Part shown: in pieces, positions 24,546 to 35,099 of the stretch
Layout of the letters: every line of letters begins with the position of its first letter
Numbering within the stretch: the first letter of the stretch is position 1
Assembly: GCA_038503065.1 (NCBI GenBank)
Contig: JBCAMK010000002.1
Span: 2,604,001 to 2,668,000, forward strand
Length of the DNA: 64,000 bases
Direction: 5' to 3'
From: Paragyromitra xinjiangensis
Taxonomy: Eukaryota > Ascomycota > Pezizomycetes > Pezizales > Discinaceae
Made by a program: the position numbers and the translations under genes
The notes under the pieces: generated by a model
The model's database searches: none
What the model saw: only the letters and a program-made list of their open reading frames with translations
What the model was told of the DNA's origin: nothing

Positions 24546-27500
24546 ATGAATAACCAGAATATCCCCATAATGGCAATGCCAACGCCCCCCATTCCCACGC
24601 CAACTACCTCTCGCAAATACTACAGGGGAGAAGACGGTCTCTTGTCCTCTTCAACTTCCACATTCCTAAATCCATCCTACTTCCCCCTGTCATCGTCGAC
24701 AGGAACTTTTTCTTCGGGCTTCCTCAGACCCTCTCCTGCGTCCCGCTCCATTGCCCTAGGCTCCTCTGTGCCGACTACCGATTTGTCTACTGCATCTGCT
24801 ACCATCTCTACCCAAGCTGCTGGAGCCGCTGTGCAGAAGTCAATGGCCTTCAACCCCCCCACTAGACGGTCATCCCTGCACCCTTCAGACAACAACAACA
24901 GCTACGGCATCACGGGGATGTTTAGCATCGGTCCGGGGAGTGACACGAGCACTCCCATGGTATCACAGTCGTCCTCCATGCTTAACCTCCCGTTGATTAG
25001 CTCGCCAAACACGCTATCCCTAACCAGCTCTAACGTCTCGGAAATGATGCCCAACGGTGAGATTCGGAAGAGAAGAGACTCGACCGCTGGGATGTCAATT
25101 GCCACTACCGCCACCTCACCCGTCCACGTGAGTTCTCACCCTAACACGGCCCAGACATCAACAGCAGAGGGGATGGGGCTGCAAGTGCAGTCCCAGGTGG
25201 CTCCTGCTCAGTTCCCACCTCAGCAACAACCTCAGCATAATAGGTCCCGCTCCCGGTCTACTATGTCACGTCCTGAAGGCACACAGCCCGTCGTCGTTCA
25301 ACACCAACCCCAAGGAAAACTACTGTCCGCTTCACCCACATCCGCAGGGATGAACACTAAACGATCGTCAATGTCGAGCAGCACTACTAATGTCACAGAG
25401 GGCGCTCCAGAGAAGAAGAAGGTGGGGCGAATTGGCGTCTGTGCTCTGGATGCGAAGGCGAGGAGTAAACCATGCAGAACAATTCTGAATAGACTTATCG
25501 AGAATGGAGAATTCGAGACCGTCATCTTTGGAGATAAGGTTATTCTTGATGAAGGTCAGTTATCCTCATCCCCTCCCCCCGCAATTCATCCCCTGTTGTG
25601 CACGGTTCTTTTCTGGAAGAATTTTTTTTTTCTGTAACACATACACATCTCGGTGTGAGGCTCCGAACCGAGATCCTCCGCATGAACCCACGTGCTATCG
25701 TGGTTGGCTCACTCCCCCACGTGTTCCACACGAATTTTGGAAACATCGTATGCGGGGCAATTATTTGCCCGTTCTTTTGTCGTGTGTACCGAGGTTGAAA
25801 ACGCTGGTTGCTAACGTTGAAGTAATCATATTCAGCTGTGGAAAATTGGCCTACTTGGTATGTTTTTAGCTTTCCTACACCCATTATCCCTTTTTATTAT
25901 CCCTTTTCATATTTTTCGTTTGCGGGTTTTTTCTTGAATAAACGGGAGGAGTCAGCATGTAGTATATCAGATGCACCCGCTGTCACTGTGTAGAGCCACA
26001 TGCAAGAAAAGTTTTGCCTTAAGAAAAGCAAAAATGCGTCCAAACAAATGAATTGAACGACATACAATCTTTTCTTGGTGACACTATCAACTATCCCGAC
26101 TTCCTGGTTGTTCGGTGATCTTCACTTTGTATTTCCTTTTCCGATTTCTCGTGGGGCATCGCGGGGCATCGCGTAACATCTCATAGCCGTTTTATTTACT
26201 TTTTTCTCGCCTTTTCTGTCATATCTACTTGTTAATTGGGGTTTCGCTTTCGGGTTACACACAGTCGGGCGTTTGACGCATTCAGAAAGCAAACATTCAC
26301 TAATCATTTCTCTCATTCCCCCATGACCGTGGGGGGTTAGGATTCATTCTCACCCAATAGCGATTTTCTAATATCATTTTTCTCCTCCGGGTTCCCCCTC
26401 GACAAGGCCATCTCATACGTAAGTCTTCGGCGCCCCTTCTGCGTCAATGACCTGCGTATGCAAAAGGTCCTCTGGGACCGCCGCCTCGTGCTCCGCATCC
26501 TCGATTCCATAAAGGTCCCCACGCCGAAGCGCCTTGAAGTCTCCCGAGATGGTGGACCCTACCTTACACCTGAACTTGCACACTACATGGAGACTAAAAC
26601 TGGAATCAAAGTGCCCCCGCAGGGCGAGTGGAAGATGCCAATGAAGGTAGAGCTGAGCGAAGACGGAGAGACCCTCACGGTTGACGGGAAGACTCTGCGT
26701 AAGCCGTACGTTGAGAAGCCGGTTAATGGAGAGGATCATAATATCCATATCTACTTTGCTGAAGGCAAGGGTGGACGACGTCTTTTCAGGAAGGTCGGGA
26801 ATAAGAGCTCTGAGTATGATCCAAGCTTGACCCAACCGCGTATGAAGGGGAGTTTCATCTATGAGCAGTTCATGGATGTTGATAACAGCGAGGATGTTAA
26901 AGCGTATACGGTCGGTCCGGAGTATTGTCATGCGGAGACGAGGAAGAGTCCAGTTGTTGATGGGCTTGTTCGCAGGAACACTCACGGGAAGGAGATACGT
27001 TTCGTGACGAAGCTGAGTAAAGAGGAGGCGGGCATGGCAGGGCGTATCTGTGAGTCTTTCGGACAGGCAGTATGCGGGTTCGACCTGTTGAGAGTGCATG
27101 GAAAGAGCTGCGTCATTGATGTCAACGGATGGAGCTTCGTTAAGGATAATAACGATTACTACGAACATGCTGCGAGTATTCTTAGATCGACGTTCATCAA
27201 AGCAGCCCAAGACCGAGCTTTGAAAGAGAGTTTGAAGGATTCTACCGCTATGGCAGTCGCTATCGCTGGTAGCAATACCGAGAAGAGCCCCGGTCGTCGC
27301 ACTAGTAGTGCGAAACGTGGCGAGGGTGGTCGCCGGTCAACGCTGCAGAGTCTGCTTTCACGCTCTCCGTCTGCATCCCGCTTATCGAATCATCATCAAC
27401 CCCAACCTCTTGCTTCTGCCTCTACTACGAACCCGACGCCGGGTCAGGTCCCTACTCCTGCTATTGCATCAGCTGCGTCCGCTCCGGCTGTTGCGGCGCT

Positions 27501-30010
27501 TGAGGCGATGACCGAAGAGGCGAGAGAGGCGTTGCCGGTTGCGCCGCAGCATACCTGGAAGTTGAAGGGTATGGTTGCGGTGTTGAGACATGCGGATCGC
27601 ACGCCGAAGCAGAAATTTAAGTTTACGTTCCATTCGAAGCCGTTCGTAGACCTACTCAAAGGACATATCGAGGAGGTTATACTAGTCGAGGAGGGGCTAC
27701 AGGATGTGATTGAGGCGACTAGACTTGCGATTGAAGGGCAGACGGAAGATATGGAGAAGCTTGCTGTGTTGAAGAATGCGTTGGAGCGGAAAGTTGGGTT
27801 TGCTGGGACCAAGGTGCAGATTAAACCATTGTTCCGGAAAGCTAAAGAAGATATCAAGGGGAAGGGTCTCTTGATAACTTCGAATGTAGAGAAGGCGATC
27901 AACGGTGAGGGTGTGAGTAGTCTGGGTACTTCGCCGACGGGCTCGGACCGTAGCGACAACGTCGATCATCTCACGAGGGTTAGCAGTGCGAGTAGCGATC
28001 CGGAGAAGGCTCGCCCGGTGGTGGAGAAACTGCAGCTTATTATTAAGTGGGGTGGTGAACCGACACATTCTGCGCGCTATCAGAGTCAGGATCTGGGAGA
28101 GAGTTATAGGAAGGATTTGTTGCTCATGAATAGGGAGGCTTTGGATGATGTTAGTGTGTTTACGAGTTCGGAAAGGAGGGTGAGCACTAGTGGTAAGCAT
28201 TGACGTAATCTTGCGAGTGATTTTTCGTGTCGAAGGCTGATTTTTTGTAGCGCAAATTTGGACGGCGAGCTTTTTGGATAAGAAGGTTCCGGATGATTTT
28301 GTGAAGATTAGGAAGGATCTGCTTGATGATTCTAATGCGGCGAAGGATGAGATGGATAAGGTGATTATTATTCTTGTGGTTTTTTATATTTACAGCTCTG
28401 ACGGGTTCCTGCAGGTTAAGAAGAAGTTGAAGTCTCTTCTCCGGGAAGGCTCTAAGCCACCACCGCAGTTCACCTGGCCTAAGGAGAACTTTCCTGAGCC
28501 TGCTGCTGTCCTTGAGACTGTGGTTTCTTTAATGAAGTTCCACCGCCGTGTCATGCTCCAGAACTATGCTCGTCTTTTCGGCTCGACCCCTGCCGTTAGT
28601 ATGACTAATGGTAATACTCTTGCTGCATCGGCTAGTATTCAGTCGCGCTGGTGCTGCGGCGAGGACCCTGAGCTCTTCAAAGAGCGCTGGGAGAAACTCT
28701 TTGCGGAGTTCTGCGAACCGGAGAAGGTCGACCCGAGTAAGATCTCGGAGTTGTATGATACGATGAAGTATGATGCGCTGCATAACCGTCAATTCCTCGA
28801 GGCAATCTTTATGCCGAGTGATTCTATGCTTGAGGCGGAGACAGAATTTGCAATCATCGATGAGGATGTGGTGGAGAATCGGAAGAGTTTGAGTTTGAGT
28901 ACGGAGGGTAGGGTTGGGGATGAAGTCCCGCAGAAGGTTGCGGCGGCCCCGCAGAGCAAGAGGGAGAGGCTAGGCGGTGCGTTGAGGAGGAGGAGTTTGT
29001 TGAGTACTGGGCTTAGACCGAGCTTCTCGGCGTTGCCGGAGGAGGAGGCGGGGAGGAATTATGCTAGTACGAGGGAGGAGGGGAAGGCGAAGAGTGATGG
29101 ACGGTTGGCGAAGTTGAAGGAGTTGTATAGACTTGCGAAGGCGTTGTTTGAGTATGCTCTTTCTGTCTTGGTTGGAGGGAGAGGAGTTTGCTGATTGTGT
29201 GTAGCTTTGTGTCGCCGCAGGAATATGGTATTGGTGATGAGGAGAAGTTGGAGATTGGGCTTTTGACTAGTTTGCCGCTGTTGAAGCAGATTGTCAAGGA
29301 TTTGGAGAATGTTCAGGCTGCGGAGAATGCGAAGTCGTTCATTTACTTTACTAAAGGTATACCTTCCGTATTCTCTCTGAAGTAGTACAGGCTAATGTTT
29401 CCCAGAATCCCACATCTACACCCTTCTTAATTGTATAATTGAAGGCGGCATTCCCACCAAGATGGCTCGGAACACTATTCCTGAGCTCGACTACTTGACA
29501 CAGGTCTGCTTTGAGCTCTACGAGTCTGAGACTAAAACCGAACCTGGCGCCAATCCGGAAGACCCGAATGTCTCTTCTTACAGCATTCGTGTTTCTATCT
29601 CCCCGGGGTGCCACAGTAACGACCCGCTGTACATGAGTCTGGATTCTAAGCATTGTATTGGTTGTGCACCCAGGAAGAGCTTGACGAGACATCTCGATTG
29701 GAAGTATGTCGTTGAGACCTTGAGGGATAAATTCCACCGCGTCAAGTTGCCGAGTAAGTTTATCCCTATTAACTTGGGAGAGGCGAGTCTCAAGAGAGGC
29801 GGACCGGGTGCGATCTTGAATGGGATCAATGGGGAGAAAGAGGGGGCGATGCCGGATGCTATCATTGAGGAGCAGGTTGAGATGGAAATGGAGGACGAGG
29901 AGGAGGAAGAGGAGGAGGAAGAGGGGGAAGAGGATGATGAGGATGATATAGATGAGTATGAGGAAGCGATTGATGATGAGGCGTCGGAGGGGGGCGTTGG
30001 GATTGTGTAG
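24546..30010 (+). CDS. VIP1: Diphosphoinositol pentakisphosphate kinase (Vip1/Asp1/PPIP5K)
   Basis: Seven exons, 24546-25554, 25836-25857, 26361-28192, 28251-28360, 28415-29151, 29205-29356 and 29406-30010, join in frame to 1,488 residues. The enzyme makes and removes the 1-position diphosphate of inositol pyrophosphates (IP7/IP8), which signal phosphate state and, in fission yeast, control growth form and microtubules. A Ser/Thr/Pro-rich extension (~1-292) precedes the RimK/ATP-grasp kinase half, which starts at [18 protein letters not shown] (293) and includes ILDEAVENWP and the ATP-site region [19 protein letters not shown] Ser-rich linker (~650-735) leads to the histidine-phosphatase half with RHADRTP (753-759) and SHIYTLLN. 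An acidic run of Glu/Asp ends the protein. Exon 2 is only 22 nt and intron 2 is 503 nt. Fission-yeast Asp1 is shorter (about 920 residues); most of the excess is the disordered N-terminus, linker and tail. Confidence 0.95.
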
Positions 30011-30532
30011 TTTGCTGTACAGCGTGGTTGTGGTTGTGGTTGTAGTCGTTCTTTACTTGTTATTCCCTTTCTAATTTCCTTAATTTTTTGCCTTCTGACA
30101 TAGACTGTCTTTTTTTACGAGTAATGGTTCTTGGCGGGGGTTGTGGGGTTGAATAGGTTAGCGGTGAGAATAGAGTACAGTATTTTATAATAAAAGTCTG
30201 TTAGGATTCTTCTCTATGTGCGGTTTTCTTGTCATGTCCTGTCTACTGTTCTCATTCCTTCCAATGTGTCCGAGTCTGCCCATATTTTGTCAAAAAGGGC
30301 AGCAGAGTGATAAACTGTGATTAGGCTGCAATAGGGTAACCCTTAACCACAGTTACCCTACCTGAAGCAAGACCCCACCATGAAATTTTTCAGATTAGAA
30401 TCGCGGAGCCTCCCCCACCAACACGAATAAATTGCAATTGGAGCACCCCCTCCTACAAAAATTGGCATTTGGTCTCGAACTCAGACTCTTCGACTGTTTA
30501 CACCCTCTGTTTACCAATTCCGAGCTCGACCG
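30011..30532. other. Spacer between VIP1 and the helicase gene
   Basis: A tandem-gene spacer with the VIP1 3' region (T-rich stretches at 30060-30120) and the helicase 5' region. The palindrome-like pair AGGGTAACCCTTAACCACAG / GTTACCCTACCT at about 30333-30362 is the only structure I noticed. Confidence 0.5.
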
Positions 30533-32836
30533 ATGCTCTCCTCCGTCTCTCGTTCGGCTTATATCTGCTCCCAATGCCGTTCTCGCCTCTCTCGCAGCAC
30601 TCTCCCAAAACTACCACAATCGATTCTTCGAAACCCAACCCTACGAAGCCCCATTCCTCTATCCAGGTATCGGACCTTCACCTCTTCTACATCTAGATCT
30701 CAGAATGAAGCTTTCCCAGGCTTCAACGACCGGGATGTCGACGATATGGTCAGCAACCTGGTCAACAATACTTTCCGCCCGTGGACTAAAATAGGACTTC
30801 GGCCAGTGGTAGCAGACACATTGCTACGAGCCTACCCTAATGCCCGACGGCCAACAAACGTGCAGAAGAAGATGTTGACAGCACTAAACTACGGGTACTC
30901 CGTCGCCGCACGTGGTCTTCCGGGGACGGGAAAGTCCTTCGCCATCGCCGCATGGCTACTGGGACTTGAACGAGCGATGCGTGAGGTTGCGGGGGAGAAT
31001 AACAGCAAGAAATTAGTACCAACTACTAGTGCTTTGGTTATAGTCCCTAATGTGGACCTGGCTATCCAGTACCACTGCACTATCATGAATATGCTCTCTG
31101 CGAGCGGTTCTGATGCGGTTCGCTCCTCGCCGGATTCGTTCGTTCAAGTCCTTTACCGGAAAAACAATGAGGCGGAACTTGAGCAGCTTATAAAATTGCA
31201 GCGGTTTCCTCATCCGCATCTCATCATTGCTCCACCAACAATCATTCTCGATATTCTTGCTGATAAAGACGAAGCGGTGCGGAATCTCGTCGATATCGTT
31301 AATCTGAAGGCCATCGTACTTGAAGAGATCGATGCAGCGATCACAAAACTCCAATACTTCTCAAAGATGAAGAAGGGGAAGGGTGGATACAGTCAGTCCT
31401 GGCAAAACCGACAAGTCCCGGTTCAAATCCTCCTCGACTACATCATCAAAGTACGCAACAACGAAGCCTTAAGAGCCGGAAAACAACCCGAGCAACCCCA
31501 GCTTGTATTCCCAACAGCCACGCTATCCACCACCCAGATCAAACGCTTTCTCCTCCTATGGCACCGCGAGTGGCTTGACTCAACCGACCGTAACCTCGAC
31601 CAACCCCGCCTCTTCACCTCCTCTCAACCCGGAGAAGAATGGAAACGACGAGTCCGCAGCAATTCCATCCTCGCTGTAGAAGAGCCCCCCCTCTCTCACG
31701 ATAAAATCGTCCAATTCGTCCCCGACAACCTCCACCACCACATCGTCGCCTACAACATCGTCACCGGCGACCTCCGCGACGCTCCAGTCCCTAGATTCAA
31801 CACAACCCATCGCGAGACCCTCGCCGCAGAGGTAGCCGCTCTCGAAGAATCCCACAGGGGCTCAACCAACGATCCCGAAATCGGCCTAGACTCCTGGCAC
31901 GAAGATGCAGAACCCAATAAATTCCTCGGATACCCAGAAGAAGTCGCTCTCAAAATCCTCCAGAAACTCCTCAAACAAGACAACTACCCACGTAACGTCC
32001 TCGCCATGATCGGCTCAGAGGCAAACATGATGTCCTTCCGAGAAAAAGCCGCAGCACAAGGCATCACCGTGAAGCCTCTCCTTGCTAGAAAATGGAACGA
32101 TAACCAAGAGAGCGGAACCCTCCCCCTAGGGCGCAGCGACATGTTGCTTGATAAGCACATCAGGAACTTGGATAACACATCCGAGGAGACTGGAGATAAG
32201 TCGAAAACCACAGTGTGGCTGAGTAACTTCTTTTTCTGCAGAGGACTAGACGCGCCTGGGATCCGCCATGTCTATATCCTACATCGTATGGATAGGGCGA
32301 GAGAATACATTACCTATGCTGGTCGGGTTGCTAAATGGCCGTACGCGACTCACGATGAGGAGATTCGTGATCCTGAGAGCCATGGGAGGGATAGAAGGGG
32401 GACTGGGAAGGTCGTTAGTGTGATATTGGAGGAACCAGATGGAAGGAGTACTTTTATGCCGAAGTGGAGGCAGAATGAGGATGCTGAGTTTCAGACTATC
32501 GTCTTGAAGAATGATGGGTCGGCTATGGAGAAACGTGCGTGGGCGGAGGAAGCGGTGAGGTTGGCGAAGATTGGGTGTCGTGTTGAGCCGTATTTTGCTT
32601 CTGAGGAGCCGGTTGTGGAACGTAAGGCGGAGTCTGTAGAGAGTAAGGTGAAGCCTGTGGAAGAGGAGGAGGTGGAAGTTGAAGAGAGGAAGGGGGAGGA
32701 GCCGGTGCCGGCGTTTTTGATGGAGGCTTTGGGGATATTGGATGAGTCGGCGAGTACAGGTGGGAAGTCGGGAGAGGAGGGTGTAGAGGAATTGAAGGAT
32801 GGAGAGTTGAAGGCGGATAGGAAGAATAAGGCGTGA
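30533..32836 (+). CDS. Mitochondrial DEAD-box-type helicase with degenerate motifs
   Basis: Single-exon frame of 767 residues. The first ~55 residues are rich in Arg and Ser with no acidic residue, a typical mitochondrial presequence. Helicase motifs appear in order but altered: Q-like RPTNVQKKM (106-114), Walker A GLPGTGKS (128-135), motif Ia as VPNVDLA, Ib as APPT, motif II as EEID (264-267) instead of DEAD, motif III as TATLS, motif V RGLDAP near 570, and motif VI as YAGRVAKW instead of HRIGRTGR. It most resembles the fungal mitochondrial DEAD-box group that includes Mrh4 (large-subunit ribosome assembly), but I cannot assign the orthologue. The tail (~690-767) is Glu/Lys-rich and disordered. 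Substituted motifs II and VI leave ATPase activity open to question. Confidence 0.85.
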   Translation: MLSSVSRSAYICSQCRSRLSRSTLPKLPQSILRNPTLRSPIPLSRYRTFTSSTSRSQNEAFPGFNDRDVDDMVSNLVNNTFRPWTKIGLRPVVADTLLRAYPNARRPTNVQKKMLTALNYGYSVAARGLPGTGKSFAIAAWLLGLERAMREVAGENNSKKLVPTTSALVIVPNVDLAIQYHCTIMNMLSASGSDAVRSSPDSFVQVLYRKNNEAELEQLIKLQRFPHPHLIIAPPTIILDILADKDEAVRNLVDIVNLKAIVLEEIDAAITKLQYFSKMKKGKGGYSQSWQNRQVPVQILLDYIIKVRNNEALRAGKQPEQPQLVFPTATLSTTQIKRFLLLWHREWLDSTDRNLDQPRLFTSSQPGEEWKRRVRSNSILAVEEPPLSHDKIVQFVPDNLHHHIVAYNIVTGDLRDAPVPRFNTTHRETLAAEVAALEESHRGSTNDPEIGLDSWHEDAEPNKFLGYPEEVALKILQKLLKQDNYPRNVLAMIGSEANMMSFREKAAAQGITVKPLLARKWNDNQESGTLPLGRSDMLLDKHIRNLDNTSEETGDKSKTTVWLSNFFFCRGLDAPGIRHVYILHRMDRAREYITYAGRVAKWPYATHDEEIRDPESHGRDRRGTGKVVSVILEEPDGRSTFMPKWRQNEDAEFQTIVLKNDGSAMEKRAWAEEAVRLAKIGCRVEPYFASEEPVVERKAESVESKVKPVEEEEVEVEERKGEEPVPAFLMEALGILDESASTGGKSGEEGVEELKDGELKADRKNKA

Positions 32837-35099
32837 ATAGGTGGTTTCTCAACTCACTGTAAATATGCATATGTGGAGTATATATTAGACGTGGATTAAG
32901 CATGGTGGGGTAGGTTTTATAATATTGTATGCTATTATGGTGTGTACTATTAGGAATTAGAGCGAAGCTGGGTGTGGAAACGTCTGCTTACGTATTTGAA
33001 TCATATTTCGGCAGTTATTTCGAGACTCGTAACCCGTGTAGATGGGTGCTAGCTAAATCGCCTCAGGCCTAAGAGGTGTTTAGTAGAAACAACCCCAAGA
33101 ATTTTTTAAAATCGAAGATATTGCATCGATGAGATCCGAGAGAACCGGGACGGAGATGCTCAATAGTATGGATAGCAAATATAGACAGAAGGTTTCGGAC
33201 CTAGTAAGAAAGAGGAAGGCCGAGGGTTGAAAAATTCTAGGGCATTAATTTATGTCTTACTAGTTAGGCTTTCCACTCGTAAATATGAATCAGGGAGTTT
33301 TTATCTATGGAAGAAACTTATGTGTCAGTCTTTGTGGTAGATGCTCCCAAATTTCAGAGTGGTCGGCAAGAGTGAATTCAGGACATGTATTATCTAGAGT
33401 CCTACACTCTCTACCGAAGTTTACAGTCATAAGAAATATATATATTGGATGGTGCCAAGGTAGCTCACATACGAGATGGCAATACAGCTTGTTATGTTAA
33501 GTATGCCTTCTTAGTACCTTAAACAAGTTACTCTTTGTGTAAAAGCTACGAGGGCAGTTAAAAGCCCAGCCTCGTCAATGATATTGCAAGAACTGGCAGG
33601 ACGCACTATAAAGGTAGTGGCAAAGCCCTCATCTCCCTCTCTACTATTTATATTCACACACACACACACACACACATATTGGTTACCCAAAAAGTCACCA
33701 ACTCTACTACGAACTCGCTCGACCTATTTCAAATTTTCCGCGACTTAACCGATCTTAATTTTGATAAATGCTACAGAGCTTCCCAGATCCTCAGTAGCCA
33801 GCTCGCCGAAGCCTGGGTAATGGCTAAGAGGCAGGAAAGGGCCGGCAACAGGAAATTTTCGACGGGATAGCTAGTGCAGGCGAAGCACTACAAAATTACT
33901 AGTCCTACATCTGCCAATTTACAAGAAAATGAAACCCAACTCAAGTATAACCATCGTGCCGAGCATGTCCGTTTTCTTGCGCTTGGGATTGCGGCAAGTC
34001 GGATGACGACGGGTGCAAAGAGCCTGAAAATGAAAGGTATAGACTCGACGTGGTTTGGGCGTTGGTTGTGCATAAACGGGGGAGAATGGATAGAAAGGAA
34101 TGAGGAAGAATCCAGAAGGAAGGGATTAGAAATACTAAAAGATTGAATGATCTTGGCACTTCTTCTGTAGTCGGTTATAATCCATATAAATCCCCACGAA
34201 GATACGGTAGTGCTTTAGGTGTATATGTACTTCAGATTTCCCTGATGGGCACCAAAGCTCTATTGTTTATACGCTGCTTATAGCGCGATTGGATAGCAGC
34301 ACTCGTAGGGAACACTCGGCGCTGAGGGGTCCGAGTACTTAGCCATAATTGTGAGTGGGGTGCAATGATTATAGAAAATATACAGGAGACAAGACAGCTT
34401 TGAGGCGACATATCATATACTTTGCTTCTATCCCTTATGCTAGTGATGCTGCCAACTGTCTTCCGAATAGTGTCTCGGAGGGTCTTAGATGTGTGACTTG
34501 CGTGCGAGGCCAGCTTTTTCTCTTCCTAATACGGTTTAGTTTCTCGGATCAATGTTGGTAGCATCGGAGCACCAGCATAAGGGATAACCTCCCTCTGCGA
34601 TATTCTCTCGAGTCCTATTTTTGATCTAATAAATGTACATAAGAAGACTATGACATAGAAGAACTAGAAGTAAGTGATACAGTAGTCTCGTGCCCAGCCC
34701 ATACTGCGCAGCTTGCTGACGATGCGCAGCAGCCATAGGTAGTAGGGGATGGGAACGAGCCTAGTGAGTGATACAGCGATACACACCTTACTGATTATTC
34801 TATATTAGATGTAGTCCCCTACGCACCCGATCACCCGATCACTACATGTAATATATGTAAAACTATCTTCATACTACTTACTATGTAATACGTTATACCG
34901 TAGACACCAACAGACTATCACCACGCCCGAATTATTAGCAAGTCTGCACCAGGACACTTTACCGAAGATAGCTCAGATGATTTTAACTATGAATTCAAAA
35001 AGAACTTGCAGGGGAATATGTGGATCTAATCTACATGGCCTGCACCAGTATAGCGCTACTTAACCGCTCCTCTATTCAGAAACAGCTGTGCTATCTCTA
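32837..35099. other. Intergenic spacer with a CA microsatellite
   Basis: Contains the helicase 3' region and the 3' flank of the NLR gene. A (CA)11 microsatellite lies at 33655-33676. Two small open frames follow it (33679-33870, opening with TTG, and 33874-34146), without recognisable domains. At 35056-35099 the ancestral reading frame of the NLR's last ankyrin repeat continues beyond the present stop. One copy of an 18-nt word shared with 39282-39299 sits at 34696-34713. Confidence 0.55.
33655..33676. repeat. (CA)11 microsatellite
   Basis: Eleven uninterrupted CA dinucleotides, intergenic. Confidence 0.98.

Noticed and set aside
26413..27210. 265-codon open frame antisense to the VIP1 kinase domain
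   Set aside because: It lies entirely opposite conserved VIP1 coding sequence; codon bias of the real gene explains it.
32523..32903. Proline-rich frame antisense to the helicase C-terminus
   Set aside because: Reverse reading of Glu/Lys-rich, purine-rich codons; no independent support.
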